A stretch of 64,000 nucleotides of DNA from assembly GCA_964473025.1 (NCBI GenBank), contig CAYYMZ010000001.1:1-64000 (forward strand), in the 5' to 3' direction. Numbering within the stretch: the stretch's first letter is position 1; each line of letters opens with the position of its first letter. The DNA is from CAYYMZ01 sp964473025 (GTDB lineage: Bacteria > Patescibacteriota > UBA1384 > DTJR01). Below are positions 41,617 to 51,534 of this stretch, piece after piece. The notes under the pieces are model-generated. The model saw only the letters and a program-made list of their open reading frames with translations. It ran no database searches and was not told the DNA's origin. Position numbers and translations under genes: made by a program.

Positions 41617-43590
41617 TTATTGAACGTAAGGGACTGCTTTCGGTTCGCCATTAGTATCGTTTACTATTTTAAATAGTCGATAGCTTTTAGCTTTACTGAT
41701 GTCCTCGAATAATCCTCCGTATGTATTCCAAAAATCTTCGCCTACCCTGTCTACAAGAAAATAATCGTATTGGCCTGTCGCAAAAAGTTTTCTTAGCTGA
41801 TCTGAGCTTGATCCAGACACCCAATAATCTTCTTTGCCTGGTTCTTCGATTCTTTTTAATTGCTCAGAACTGAATTTTCTCGGGAATATTTCGTAAGCTA
41901 AAATTGGCGACTCGACATCTTTGAACTTAGTATAGATAAATGTTCTTGACTTTTCCTCGGTGCGGCCATTTAAAAGATTAATCCAAGGCGTCAAACCATT
42001 TTTTAGTTGATTCGTCAGTTCTATATTTACGCTGGGGTAAGTATAGAAAACATTAATTGGAGGTGTTTCAAAAATAAAAAGCAATAGCAAAGCGCTACCC
42101 AAGATTGATAACGGCTTGGCATTTTCCTTTCTAAATAATCTGTCGCCGATCATAATCACAAACCCGATGAGGGCGACGAAATATCCTATCGTGTAGGTGT
42201 TGATATATCTTACTATCGAAGTTAGCTCAAGAGCTTCCCTTAGGGGGTAAAAATAAGTGTATGCGGCCATCAGAAGAACAAGGTAAGAGGCAAAGCCGGC
42301 CGTTAAGCTGATAAACAGAAGCAGGAAAATGCCCTTGTCTTTCTTCGTAAGGCATTTATAGATTAAAAATGAAAAAATGAATAAAATTAATAACCACACA
42401 ACCAAGGGAAATCTTTTCGTATTAGTCAGTTTTAATATCAGTTTCATTACGGGATTATTGTCTGTCAATGACTCAATCTTGGCTGAATCTTTTTGGAATG
42501 CCGAATTGATTCTTTGGGTTGCAAGGGCTTTTACAAATTTGGTTGCAATCAGTTTTTTATCCCGCCCAATTGGCTGGGTTTGTGGCTGGGTGCCTTGCGG
42601 CTCGGAAATGTTTTCAATCCTAAACTTCGAAGCAACATTAAATTGATTCAAGTAAACATACCAACTTTTATAAGCTAAAAAAGGCGTTGCAATAATTGCC
42701 AAAATGATCAGTACGTTAAAGACCGAAATTTTCAGGTTTTTTCTAGAATAAATACACAAATCAATCAAGTTTACTGCCGCAAGAATGTAGGCAAAAATCA
42801 TTCCATTCTCTTTGATGGTGGAGAGCAAAAAGAGAATTGGCAAGATTAGCAATTTTTGTTTTATCGATCTTAGAGTAAAAAGAGAGACCAAAATTGAAAT
42901 CCCAAAGATAATTGCGATTACGTGGTCAACCAAAATGGACAAGAAACCAAACTGGCTGAATAAAAAGTAGCTTAAAAAGGAGAAAAGAACCAAGATGAGC
43001 AAAAGGTTTCCTTTGTAGTTAATTTTTTTCAAGGCCATAACATATGACAGGGCGGAAAAACCCAAAATACCTTGGGCGAAATAAAGCGCCTGCTCGCTAA
43101 ATTTACCGAATTGGAGATAGAAATACTGGTTCAGCGAGGCAATTGGTGAATAATAAACACCATAGTCAATAACTCCGCCGTATATACCGGACAGGCCGTG
43201 GTTATAAAAAATTAGCTTGGCATATTTTGCCCAGTAGAACTCATCGCTGTTATGCAGGGTTGCCCCTTGAACATAGGCAAACCAAACAATGCCAAGAGCA
43301 AGAAAAAACCAAAATTGGCTTGGTATCGATTTTAGGAAAATAAATATTTTTGCTGGCGAAAACCGGTTTTTTATCAGGACGTATAGGGTGCAATAAATAA
43401 GTGAGGCAAGGCCGGCAAAAAAGATTAATTTATTTACCCAAAAGAGAAGACCGATGAAAGCGGATAAATATAATAATAAAATAATACTGGTACAAACAAA
43501 GAGAGGGAAAACCGAAATCAGCTTGGGATATTTTTTAGATAATACCCCAACAAACCCGATAATTGACAAAAAACTCAAGAAATAGATCAA
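41617..43590 (-). CDS. Large polytopic membrane protein, GT-C-like
   Basis: 657 residues with about 13 hydrophobic segments and a C-terminal soluble part (YDYFLVDRVGEDFWNTYGGL). The first outside loop has LHNSDEFYWAKYAKLIF, a DE pair as in GT-C glycosyltransferases. No closer family can be named. It overlaps the upstream glycosyltransferase gene by 4 nt, so the two probably act in one step or succession. Confidence 0.7.
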   Translation of the reverse strand: MIYFLSFLSIIGFVGVLSKKYPKLISVFPLFVCTSIILLLYLSAFIGLLFWVNKLIFFAGLASLIYCTLYVLIKNRFSPAKIFIFLKSIPSQFWFFLALGIVWFAYVQGATLHNSDEFYWAKYAKLIFYNHGLSGIYGGVIDYGVYYSPIASLNQYFYLQFGKFSEQALYFAQGILGFSALSYVMALKKINYKGNLLLILVLFSFLSYFLFSQFGFLSILVDHVIAIIFGISILVSLFTLRSIKQKLLILPILFLLSTIKENGMIFAYILAAVNLIDLCIYSRKNLKISVFNVLIILAIIATPFLAYKSWYVYLNQFNVASKFRIENISEPQGTQPQTQPIGRDKKLIATKFVKALATQRINSAFQKDSAKIESLTDNNPVMKLILKLTNTKRFPLVVWLLILFIFSFLIYKCLTKKDKGIFLLLFISLTAGFASYLVLLMAAYTYFYPLREALELTSIVRYINTYTIGYFVALIGFVIMIGDRLFRKENAKPLSILGSALLLLFIFETPPINVFYTYPSVNIELTNQLKNGLTPWINLLNGRTEEKSRTFIYTKFKDVESPILAYEIFPRKFSSEQLKRIEEPGKEDYWVSGSSSDQLRKLFATGQYDYFLVDRVGEDFWNTYGGLFEDISKAKSYRLFKIVNDTNGEPKAVPYVQ

Positions 43591-44768
43591 TTTGCGGACC
43601 TAGTTTTTATACATTTTTGATAAATAATTACTATTTTGTCTGCAACCTTCCCGATATCAAACTGTTTTAAGGCCACAGCGCAATTTTTTGATAAATTTGC
43701 TCTTTCATTATAAACCCATTTTATTTTTTGGGCAGTTTCTGCCGGGTTTTGCGGATCGCTGACTACAGCTGCGCATTGGTATTTCATCAGCTCTTCTGAA
43801 ATGCCAACATCTTTAGATAAACATACTGGCACATTGTGGCTTAATGCTTCAAGGGCGGCCAAAGAGAAGGATTCGTAGTATGAAAAAAGGACAAAAACGT
43901 CACTACTTGCGAAAAGTTCCTCCTTTGTCTTCCCCTCGACAAATCCAGTAAAAATAACATTATCGCCTAATTGCAGGTCAGCAATTTTTCGGTCAAGTTT
44001 CGCTTTTTCTCCCTCATCCGGTCCCGCGATAATTAATTTATAAGAAGGATCGTTCCTGACGAGAAGGGCGAAAGCGTCTATTAGTCGGTCCAACCCTTTT
44101 ATGAAACCCAATCGGCCAAGAAACAACAAAACCTTATCGGTTTCTTTAAGGCCAAATTTTTGGCGATTACTCCTTTCCCTTTTTTGCGTGGTGCTCGAAA
44201 TAGGATTTAAAACAACCTCGACTTTATCTTTTAAATCTGGCATAAAGCTTAATAGCCGCTTTTTTTCCTGCGACGAGACAACCAGAATCTTTGACGCGTC
44301 TCGAAGCAACCGCTTGCCGTACAAAATATTGAAGATTTTTTTGATCAAGGTCTTCTTAAAAAGCGGAATTGGCGCAGGCATTTCATGCAGATGCAGAATA
44401 TAGGGAATTTTGTATTTTCGGCAGTATTTGGCGCAAACAATATTTTGATAAGTAAAAAAAGAATGTAAATGTACTAAATCGTAATCTTTGACGTGCGACC
44501 TAAAATATTTTTTGAAGCCCCTGGGTAAAAATAAATTGGCTTTTTTTGCCAAAACATTGCTGACATTCCTAAACCTTAAAACTCTGACCAAGTCAATCAC
44601 TTCACAAAGCTTACCTATTCGTTTAGTATGGTCGTATGCATCGGTGGTCAGAACCGTTACCTCGTGTCCACGTTTGGCTAATTCTCGAGATATGTCAAAG
44701 CACACCCGAACCGGACCACCGTAACCCCAGGCCGGCGCGAAAAATGGAATGATTTGCGCGATTTTCAT
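43587..44768 (-). CDS. Glycosyltransferase family 4
   Basis: 393 residues. KIAQIIPFFAPAWGYGGPVR is the acceptor-domain start. The donor domain has VLLFLGRLGFIKGLDRLIDA, YKLIIAGPDEGEKAKLDRKI, VIFTGFVEGKTKEELFASSD and YYESFSLAALEALSHNVPVC, where the E-x7-E motif (ESFSLAALE) marks GT4. Likely adds one sugar on the cytoplasmic face. Divergent from the gene at 44808 with a 39-bp gap. Confidence 0.93.
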   Translation of the reverse strand: MKIAQIIPFFAPAWGYGGPVRVCFDISRELAKRGHEVTVLTTDAYDHTKRIGKLCEVIDLVRVLRFRNVSNVLAKKANLFLPRGFKKYFRSHVKDYDLVHLHSFFTYQNIVCAKYCRKYKIPYILHLHEMPAPIPLFKKTLIKKIFNILYGKRLLRDASKILVVSSQEKKRLLSFMPDLKDKVEVVLNPISSTTQKRERSNRQKFGLKETDKVLLFLGRLGFIKGLDRLIDAFALLVRNDPSYKLIIAGPDEGEKAKLDRKIADLQLGDNVIFTGFVEGKTKEELFASSDVFVLFSYYESFSLAALEALSHNVPVCLSKDVGISEELMKYQCAAVVSDPQNPAETAQKIKWVYNERANLSKNCAVALKQFDIGKVADKIVIIYQKCIKTRSAN

Positions 44769-44807
44769 ATAGTCAATATATCATAAAGCATAAGGTTTAA
44801 AAGCAAA

Positions 44808-46004
44808 ATGGACATCCTGGTTATTCACGAAACGGAATACATCGAAAAAGTGGTTTTTGAATACCAGATTATTCCCGAACTTTGGGCGAGTTGGGGGCAT
44901 AATGTCTATGCGATTGATTTTCCAACGAAGTTGGATAGAAAGAGCATATTTGATCTCGGAACTTTCAAAACTAAAATTATCAAAAATGTCAAAAAAGCGG
45001 ATAAACAAAGGGGAATCACGCTGATTAGACCGGGCTTTATTAAATTGCCGGTTCTAAGCCGGATGACGGCATTTATTACTCATTTCTTTGCCATCAGACG
45101 GGCGATTATCGACTATAAAATCGATGTTATCTTTTTATATTCCGTCCCGACTAACGGCTTACAGACGGTCTTTTGGGCTAAAAAGTTCAAAATTCCGGTT
45201 CACTTCCGCCTTTTAGATGTGCTGCACCGTCTTGTGCCATTTAAAATCCTGACTTGGCCAACTTATTGCATGGAAAAGATGGTTTATAAGAGGGTTAATG
45301 GGCTAACGGCAATCACGCCGCGTCTTAGAGATTATGCCGTTGAAATGGGCGCACGAAGAGATACTGCAACATATCTTCCTTCGGGTTCAGATCGGGACTT
45401 GTTTTATCCTCAAACTAAAGATGTTAAATTGCTCAAAAAATATGGTTTAAAAAAAGACGACCTCGTGATTTTATTTGCCGGTACTCTTTATAATTTTTCG
45501 GGTCTTAATAAGGTTATCGAATATTTGGGGGATCATAAAAATAAATATCCTGCTTTAAAGTTTTTGATTTTAGGCCACGGCGAACAAGAAAAGAAATTAA
45601 GGAAATTAATTGCCACGAAAAATCTGCAAAAAGAAGTGATCCTAGCCGGTTTTATTGATTATAAGATTTTGGCAAGATACATCAATCTGGCGGATATCTG
45701 CATTAACCCGTTTGAAATAAACGAAATCACTAACATCATCTTCCCGGGAAAGATATACCAGTATCTTGCTTGCGGCAAACCGGTTATTGCCTCCCGCCTT
45801 GCGGGTTTGGTCGATCTTTTTCCCGAGAGAAAACAGAAGAATATTTTTTATTATAATGCGGATAAAATAGGCGAATTTTTTAAACTGATTGGCACCGTCA
45901 AGAAAGTGAAAATTAAAGATCCAAATCCATCATTGCAGGAGATTGCTAAGATTTTAGAGCGGCATCTAGAGGCATTGGTTTCGGCAAAAAATACAAAGGA
46001 TTAG
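44808..46004 (+). CDS. Glycosyltransferase, GT4-like
   Basis: 398 residues. MDILVIHETEYIEKVVFEYQ, then RVNGLTAITPRLRDYAVEMG, then a donor domain with LVILFAGTLYNFSGLNKVIE, FLILGHGEQEKKLRKLIATK, VILAGFIDYKILARYINLAD and IINFPGK-like NIIFPGKIYQYLACGKPVIA. The usual first glutamate of E-x7-E is replaced (NEITNIIFPGKI). Converges with the DUF2304 gene with 4-nt overlap. Confidence 0.85.
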   Translation: MDILVIHETEYIEKVVFEYQIIPELWASWGHNVYAIDFPTKLDRKSIFDLGTFKTKIIKNVKKADKQRGITLIRPGFIKLPVLSRMTAFITHFFAIRRAIIDYKIDVIFLYSVPTNGLQTVFWAKKFKIPVHFRLLDVLHRLVPFKILTWPTYCMEKMVYKRVNGLTAITPRLRDYAVEMGARRDTATYLPSGSDRDLFYPQTKDVKLLKKYGLKKDDLVILFAGTLYNFSGLNKVIEYLGDHKNKYPALKFLILGHGEQEKKLRKLIATKNLQKEVILAGFIDYKILARYINLADICINPFEINEITNIIFPGKIYQYLACGKPVIASRLAGLVDLFPERKQKNIFYYNADKIGEFFKLIGTVKKVKIKDPNPSLQEIAKILERHLEALVSAKNTKD

Positions 46005-46366
46005 CGTTTTTTTGGATTACTTTTTTTTTTCTTCCGTTGGAGCTCGTGCAAGGTGAAATTTCTTGAAAGCAGATCAAGATTTTTCTCGATTCGATTGGCC
46101 TTGATATAAATTCTGTAGCAGATAAAAAGAACAAAGACCAAGCCCATGCCGAAAATCGTGCCGAGACCTGTGCGGCTGCCCCCAACCACTGCAATCAGTT
46201 TGTCGATTAAATTAGGATAATAAGCAAAAACAATAATTGCCGTCCAAATAATCAGCCAAAAGGCCGTCATTTCAATCGACTCTTTTTTGTTTCTGTAATC
46301 CGTAATCGATCTGGCAATGACCAGAACTGACAGTAGGATAGCGAAAATTTTTGCAAATATTAACAT
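46001..46366 (-). CDS. DUF2304 membrane protein
   Basis: 121 residues with three hydrophobic segments and a strongly basic tail (ELQRKKKKSNPKKR). The pattern matches DUF2304 proteins, which are nearly always next to a GT2 dolichyl-phosphate-mannose-synthase-like gene, as here (46369). They are thought to help anchor or work with it. Spacing to that gene is 2 nt. Confidence 0.75.
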   Translation of the reverse strand: MLIFAKIFAILLSVLVIARSITDYRNKKESIEMTAFWLIIWTAIIVFAYYPNLIDKLIAVVGGSRTGLGTIFGMGLVFVLFICYRIYIKANRIEKNLDLLSRNFTLHELQRKKKKSNPKKR

Positions 46367-46368
46367 TT

Positions 46369-47052
46369 TTAACCGGCTATTCTTTTGAAAATTAATTTGA
46401 TGACGATATTCACCCCATTGAAAACAGATTGGCCTTTCCGCCGTGAATAGCGGGTATATCTGACTTTAATCGGAATTTCACCTATTTTCAACCTTTTGCG
46501 AGTTGCCTCCAGAATTATTTCCGAGCAAAATTCATATCCGGCGGTGTCCAAATCCATTTTTTTTAAAGCACGAGCAGAAAATGCCTTAAAGCCCGATTGC
46601 GAATCGCTTGTCCACTTGCCTGATAATAGATAGGTTATGATGTTTAGTCCCCAGTTGCCGACTTTTTTGTGTTGCGGCATTCCCTCGGGGTTGACCAATC
46701 TGGTACCAATCACCAGATCTAACCGCTTTCCCAAAACCGGTTTTGTGATTTTGGCAATGTCCGAAGGATCGTGCTGACCGTCACCGTCAAAAGTAACGGC
46801 GATGTCAGCATCTATTCTTCTGGCGGCTTCAAGCCCCGTGGCAGTAGCACATCCAACACCGAGATTGGTGTGGTGGCTGACTAAAATTGCCTGAGTATGT
46901 TCTATTTGCCCGGCCGAGTTATCCGTCGAACCATCATCAACGGCCAGAATAGTAATTTTACTTATCCCGGATAGCTTTGAGGGCAAGGATTTAATGACAC
47001 TTTTAATAACTGGTCCCTCATTGTAAACAGGAATGACAATCGCTAAATGCAT
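46369..47052 (-). CDS. Glycosyltransferase family 2 (DPM-synthase-like)
   Basis: 227 residues, GT-A fold. HLAIVIPVYNEGPVIKSVIK, TILAVDDGSTDNSAGQIE, HHTNLGVGCATATGLEAARR, AVTFDGDGQHDPSDIAKITK (the DxD region) and SDSQSGFKAFSARALKKMDL. This type loads a sugar on polyprenyl phosphate, which GT-C enzymes then use. That matches the two GT-C-like proteins of the locus. No C-terminal membrane segments; DUF2304 may supply them. Confidence 0.93.
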   Translation of the reverse strand: MHLAIVIPVYNEGPVIKSVIKSLPSKLSGISKITILAVDDGSTDNSAGQIEHTQAILVSHHTNLGVGCATATGLEAARRIDADIAVTFDGDGQHDPSDIAKITKPVLGKRLDLVIGTRLVNPEGMPQHKKVGNWGLNIITYLLSGKWTSDSQSGFKAFSARALKKMDLDTAGYEFCSEIILEATRKRLKIGEIPIKVRYTRYSRRKGQSVFNGVNIVIKLIFKRIAG

Positions 47053-47054
47053 TT

Positions 47055-47972
47055 TTATTTTTCTTTAAACCACTCGATCGTTTTTTGCAACCCATCCTTA
47101 AGCGTAACCTTTGGCTCCCAGCCCAAACTTTCTTTGATTTTGCTCGCGTCAAGGGAGCTGTGCTCTTGCTCCTTGGCCTTGTAATCAATGTGCACAATTT
47201 CGCTTTTCGAACCCGATAATTCTTGGAGTATTTTTACGATTTCATTGACCGATGTCTCGCATCCGGTCCCAATGTTAAATGTATCGCAGACATCAGAATC
47301 CATTGCCATTAAATTTGCGGCCACAACGTCGGTGACGTAAACGAAATCTCTTGTGTGGGTGCCATCCCCGAAAACATCGAGTCGTTCGTCTCGTATCATA
47401 CAGTCGGTAAAAATGGCGACGATTCCAGCTTCTCCTTTGGGGTTCTGGCGTGGGCCAAAGACGTTTGCATAGCGCAAGATAACACTTTGGAGACCCTCTC
47501 CTGAAAAATACTTAATAAATTTTTCGGCAAACATTTTGTCGATTCCATACGGGGAAACAGGATCGGCTTCGGCCATCTCCGTTGTCGGCCGCTCTGCTTT
47601 ATCTCCATAAATTGCCCCTCCCGTTGAGGAGAAGATAAACTTTTTGACTTTGTATTTTTTTGCTGCCATCAAAAGGTTTACCGTCCCGATAACATTAGTT
47701 TCGATGTCAAACGCGGGGTCTTTTGCTGAAACAATCACGCTTGCCTGCGCCGCAAGGTGAAAAATAACTTCCGGTTTGGTTTCACTAAATATTTTACCTA
47801 ACTTGTTCGCGTTGGTAATATCCTCCTCAAAAAACTTTGCTTGTTCGTTAACATTGTCGCGGTTTCCGGTTGACAGATTATCAACAACGCTAACCTCATG
47901 ATTTTTTTCAATCAAAGCATCAACCAAATTTGAACCAATAAAGCCCGCACCACCAGAAACTAAAATTTTCAT
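47055..47972 (-). CDS. NAD-dependent epimerase (UDP-glucose 4-epimerase-like)
   Basis: 305 residues from the ATG at 47972, which has AAAGGGA at a good distance (in-frame starts 47999 and 47978 fit less well). KILVSGGAGFIGSNLVDALI, VSVVDNLSTGNRDNVNEQ, FIFSSTGGAIYGDKAERPTT and PVSPYGIDKMFAEKFIKYF carry the NAD motif, catalytic Ser/Thr and YGIDK. RYANVFGPRQNPKGEAGIVA is typical. Together with galU it could provide UDP-galactose or a relative. Confidence 0.92.
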   Translation of the reverse strand: MKILVSGGAGFIGSNLVDALIEKNHEVSVVDNLSTGNRDNVNEQAKFFEEDITNANKLGKIFSETKPEVIFHLAAQASVIVSAKDPAFDIETNVIGTVNLLMAAKKYKVKKFIFSSTGGAIYGDKAERPTTEMAEADPVSPYGIDKMFAEKFIKYFSGEGLQSVILRYANVFGPRQNPKGEAGIVAIFTDCMIRDERLDVFGDGTHTRDFVYVTDVVAANLMAMDSDVCDTFNIGTGCETSVNEIVKILQELSGSKSEIVHIDYKAKEQEHSSLDASKIKESLGWEPKVTLKDGLQKTIEWFKEK

Positions 47973-48057
47973 AAACATCCCTTTCTTTTGCAACCTCATT
48001 TAAACAAAAAAAGGGCTCACTTGAAAGCCCATCTGCGCCGGGTGCTATAAATCTTTC

Positions 48058-48669
48058 TTATAGTCTAAACAAACGCATCAATTTATCGGACAAAAGTTCT
48101 CCCACCTCGGTTTTCTCGGGTAAATGATGCAAAAGTAATATGCGAACTTCGTTGGTGACTTGCCTCGAGAGGGGAATAACTACAGGCGCTTTAAACGGAC
48201 TTAACGGCTCGATATATAAAATCGGCTTTGTTTCATGCTTGGTTATCCAAAATGACCTAAGTTCCAGATATGAAATATATTGATTGCGCTCCAAAATTCC
48301 GCCTTCATCAACAGCAAACTCCTGGGGTTTTGGTTTGTCATGAGCAAGCTGGAAGGTAACGATAACCGCCAAAATAATGATTATGACGGGGAAGTAATTG
48401 TTCGTGTAAATTAAAATAAGTGAAAAAACGATTGCTAGAACGCCAACCGCCAGTGACCAGTAGGGACTTCTTTCGAAAGTATAATAATCCGGCGCACTCC
48501 AGCGCAAAATAACCGAGTCAAGAACTTCCTTAGCTTTCGTTTTGGAAGATGCGACTTTAAGCGGTTGTGCCTTAACGGGCTTTTTCTTCTCTTCCTTTTT
48601 CGCCTTTAAAACCGGTTTAGCTTTCTTCGGCACCGCTTTTTTTACCTTTTTTTTCGCTTTCTCTGCCAT
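48058..48669 (-). CDS. Two-TM protein with long lysine/alanine-rich N-terminus
   Basis: 203 residues. The first 50 residues are almost only Lys, Ala, Pro and Val. Two adjacent hydrophobic segments follow (SLAVGVLAIVFSLILIYTN and YFPVIIIILAVIVTFQLAHD). A cytoplasmic domain then contains VDEGGILERNQYISYLELRS, FWITKHETKPILYIEPL and PVVIPLSRQVTNEVRILLL. It resembles hypothetical membrane proteins frequent in Patescibacteria. Function unknown. Confidence 0.75.
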   Translation of the reverse strand: MAEKAKKKVKKAVPKKAKPVLKAKKEEKKKPVKAQPLKVASSKTKAKEVLDSVILRWSAPDYYTFERSPYWSLAVGVLAIVFSLILIYTNNYFPVIIIILAVIVTFQLAHDKPKPQEFAVDEGGILERNQYISYLELRSFWITKHETKPILYIEPLSPFKAPVVIPLSRQVTNEVRILLLHHLPEKTEVGELLSDKLMRLFRL

Positions 48670-48861
48670 AAATTAATTATAGCAGAATTTGAATTATGAA
48701 TTTAGAACTATGAATAAAGGATAAATCAGAAAAATTTGAGTTTCATGAATTTAAACCATAATTCATGCTTCGTTATCCATGATTCAGGCTTAAGGGCGAA
48801 GCCTCTTGACATCTCTCGGCGCCGAAAGAGTGGAGCTTTCGGCTATACCTTGTGCAATTCG

Positions 48862-50145
48862 TCAAGGGCGCAAGCGCTTGACGTCCCTTGGAAACAAAAC
48901 CGCTTCTTTAACACTATCTAAATTAAGTAAATGTTGAATTAATCTTTCCGATCCTATTGCCCAACCGCCGTGCGGCGGCATCGCGTATTTAAAGACGTCA
49001 AGATAAAACTCCATTCCTTCCGGCTTGACGCCCTTTTTCTTCATATTCTCAAGCAATTTTTTATAATCGTGAATTCTCTGCGAACCGGTGACAAGTTCGA
49101 CACCCCTGAATAAAAGATCAAAACCATAAGTTGCGTCCGCATCATCCGGGTCTGGCATCGTGTAAAAAGGTCGCTCCTTCCAAGGATAATGGGTTGTAAA
49201 AATAAAGTCGGAACCAAATTCTTCCTTGGCATATCTGCAAATTAACCTTTCGCCTTCAGGGTCAATGTCCGTTCCGGCGGGCACTTCATAACCGTATTTT
49301 TCTTTGATGATTTTTTTGGCATCAGCAAGTTTAACGTGAGGAATTTCAGCGGGTACTTCCGGAACTTTTGCCTCCCACATTTCAAGATAGGGTTTGCCCT
49401 TTTCGCCGATCATTTTAAATACTTTAACCAAAACCTTATTTAACATCGCCGTGACCGAGCGGTAATCTTCGATAAAGCCCATTTCTGCGTCAAGCGAAAT
49501 ATATTCATTAACATGGCGGGTGGTGAAGTGGGGCTCGGCGCGGAAAACAGGGCCAATCTCAAAAACCCGTTCAAAAACGCCAACCATGATTTGCTTATAA
49601 AACTGGGGTGATTGAGCTAGGAAGGCCTCTTTTTCAAAATAATCAATCTTAAAAAAGTTTGCTCCGCCTTCCGATGCCGCTTCGAGAATTTTCGGAGTTT
49701 TAATCTCGGTAAATCCTTCATCGCGCATCACTGTTTCGTAGGACTCAAGCAAAATGTCGTAGAGTTTAAAAATTGCCTGAACCTTCGAGTGACGAAGCGA
49801 GATTGTACGCAGATCTAAAAGTGTTGCAAGCTGGAGTTTCAGTTGCGGATTGGCGATATCAAACGGCAGATCTTCGAGGTTTGCGGAGACAACCTTCAAG
49901 CTTTTTCCCTGAATCTCAAATCCGCCCTTGGCACGCTTTTCTTCTTTAACCAATCCTTCGACTTCAACCGCATCACCTGTTTTAGCGCCTGGATCCTTCT
50001 CAAAAACACATTGGATTGTGCCAGAATAATCCTGCAAGACGATGAATGTTACGTTGCCTAAAGCACGGACGTTTTGTACACGGCCTTGTAGCGTTACTTC
50101 TTTGCCAGAGCTTTCCTTCAGATCCTTAACTAATGTTCTTTCCAT
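48862..50145 (-). CDS. aspS: Aspartyl-tRNA synthetase, archaeal/non-discriminating size class
   Basis: 427 residues; typical bacterial AspRS has about 590 with a GAD insertion, absent here. The OB-fold anticodon domain is VTLQGRVQNVRALGNVTFIV. Class II motifs: FTEIKTPKILEAASEGGANF, VFRAEPHFTTRHVNEYISLD and GGWAIGSERLIQHLLNLDSV. Enzymes of this class often charge both tRNA-Asp and tRNA-Asn, with GatCAB correcting the latter. Whether this organism does so cannot be seen here. Confidence 0.95.
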   Translation of the reverse strand: MERTLVKDLKESSGKEVTLQGRVQNVRALGNVTFIVLQDYSGTIQCVFEKDPGAKTGDAVEVEGLVKEEKRAKGGFEIQGKSLKVVSANLEDLPFDIANPQLKLQLATLLDLRTISLRHSKVQAIFKLYDILLESYETVMRDEGFTEIKTPKILEAASEGGANFFKIDYFEKEAFLAQSPQFYKQIMVGVFERVFEIGPVFRAEPHFTTRHVNEYISLDAEMGFIEDYRSVTAMLNKVLVKVFKMIGEKGKPYLEMWEAKVPEVPAEIPHVKLADAKKIIKEKYGYEVPAGTDIDPEGERLICRYAKEEFGSDFIFTTHYPWKERPFYTMPDPDDADATYGFDLLFRGVELVTGSQRIHDYKKLLENMKKKGVKPEGMEFYLDVFKYAMPPHGGWAIGSERLIQHLLNLDSVKEAVLFPRDVKRLRP

Positions 50146-50211
50146 AATTTTAAAATTATTTGACTTAAGTCAAATTGTATCTCATTTAGAGTAAATCGCA
50201 AGGTAAATTTA

Positions 50212-50862
50212 CTACTTAATCAGAAAACTTAGACCTTTGACGGCGAAGTAAATCCCGAAAACCATAAATAGAACGAAAATTATGAAATCGCCATAATTAG
50301 CCAGGAAGCGGTTAATTTTTGCCAAGATGCGGTCCGCTAATTTTGGAATAATTGTCACGATAAAAATGGGCAAAGTAACCGGCAGGGTAAAGAAAAAAAC
50401 GTTGATGATCAGAAAAATAAGTTTGCCCCAACTTCCAAACCCCGATGCGCCCACTTCTTTAGCGGAAGCGAAAATCAGGAAAAACGAATCGTTGGCAATG
50501 CTTATCAGCACTCCGGCAAAAAACCATTTCAGCAAGCTTCCGCCACGGTTCTTGTGCTCTGTCTTTGCGGGTTTACTGACAAGCAATTTTTTAAATCCGT
50601 AAATTATAAATAAAACACCCAGTACCAAATCGACAACCGAGGTAATAAGAGCGTGTTTGGGGGTCGTGGCGGGAATGTTGCCAATATAAAATCCGGCGAT
50701 TGTGATCCCTGTCCCAACCAATAATGCTCCAAGCAGAACAGCCAGGGCGCTTGCTTTCGACCGATCTTTTTTGCTCAACAGATAAATTACTAGACCAAAT
50801 AGAACTGGGCTAATCGTCGCTGTCAAATCAAGCGGTATGACCTTAGCTAACGTTGCAAACAT
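50212..50862 (-). CDS. GAP/Sap-like membrane protein
   Basis: 216 residues with six hydrophobic segments. The start is VIPLDLTATISPVLFGLVIY, where the conserved D-x-x-SP near the first segment recalls the LysE/GAP (Sap) family. FFAGVLISIANDSFFLIFAS lies in the middle. A role in export of small or lipid molecules is suggested for relatives. Here it is unknown. It stands alone between aspS and the peptidase gene. Confidence 0.6.
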   Translation of the reverse strand: MFATLAKVIPLDLTATISPVLFGLVIYLLSKKDRSKASALAVLLGALLVGTGITIAGFYIGNIPATTPKHALITSVVDLVLGVLFIIYGFKKLLVSKPAKTEHKNRGGSLLKWFFAGVLISIANDSFFLIFASAKEVGASGFGSWGKLIFLIINVFFFTLPVTLPIFIVTIIPKLADRILAKINRFLANYGDFIIFVLFMVFGIYFAVKGLSFLIK

Positions 50863-50928
50863 GAATTCCCCTCTAGTTTAGTTTACCAAAAAAACTGCTA
50901 GATGGACTTGAAACTCTTTATTTTTCGA

Positions 50929-51534
50929 TTATTTTATAATTTCAAAATTTTTTCTATCTGCAATGACGAATTGCTCGTCAGTTAAAGTTATAACAGGATA
51001 TCGGGTTGTTTTTCTGCCTTCCTCGACAGTCTCTTTGAACTCATCCGTATAATGGCAGACGACGATAAAATTAACCAAATTCAATGCTGATAAATCTTTA
51101 AGGTGGACGGAGTTTCTATCGGCATGCTTCCAGCCAGCCGCTTCGATGGTGGGGCAGGCGAGATAGCTTCCCGCACTTGAACCGATATAGGCCGTTCCGG
51201 CTTTGACCATTTCTCTAGCAACTTTGTCGAATCCGCTCTTTTTCGCTTCGTTTAACAGGTGAAAAGTATTTCCCCCAGCTACAAACAAAACATCAAAATC
51301 CGCGAGTGATTCTCTGGTTCGCTCTTCGGTTTTGTTTTTTAGGTCAAAATCCTCAACTTTGAATCCCAAATCAACCAGCATTTTCCGGTCCGCGTCCATC
51401 CACGGCTTATTATCGCCATACGGATCGCCCGCCGTTGGAATAAATGCAAGTTTCAACTCTTTCGGCGGTTTCGGCAACATCTTCGCGATTTTGCCCATAA
51501 CTCTTGATGCTTGTGATGTCAAAAATACCTTCAT
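50929..51534 (-). CDS. Peptidase E-like (S51) protein
   Basis: 201 residues. LAFIPTAGDPYGDNKPWMDA, FDVLFVAGGNTFHLLNEAKK, and GTAYIGSSAGSYLACPTIEA, the nucleophile elbow G-x-S-A-G with the catalytic Ser. VNFIVVCHYTDEFKETVEEG supplies a histidine. Family members cleave Asp-X dipeptides. The start overlaps the AlkD-like gene by 4 nt. Confidence 0.88.
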   Translation of the reverse strand: MKVFLTSQASRVMGKIAKMLPKPPKELKLAFIPTAGDPYGDNKPWMDADRKMLVDLGFKVEDFDLKNKTEERTRESLADFDVLFVAGGNTFHLLNEAKKSGFDKVAREMVKAGTAYIGSSAGSYLACPTIEAAGWKHADRNSVHLKDLSALNLVNFIVVCHYTDEFKETVEEGRKTTRYPVITLTDEQFVIADRKNFEIIK

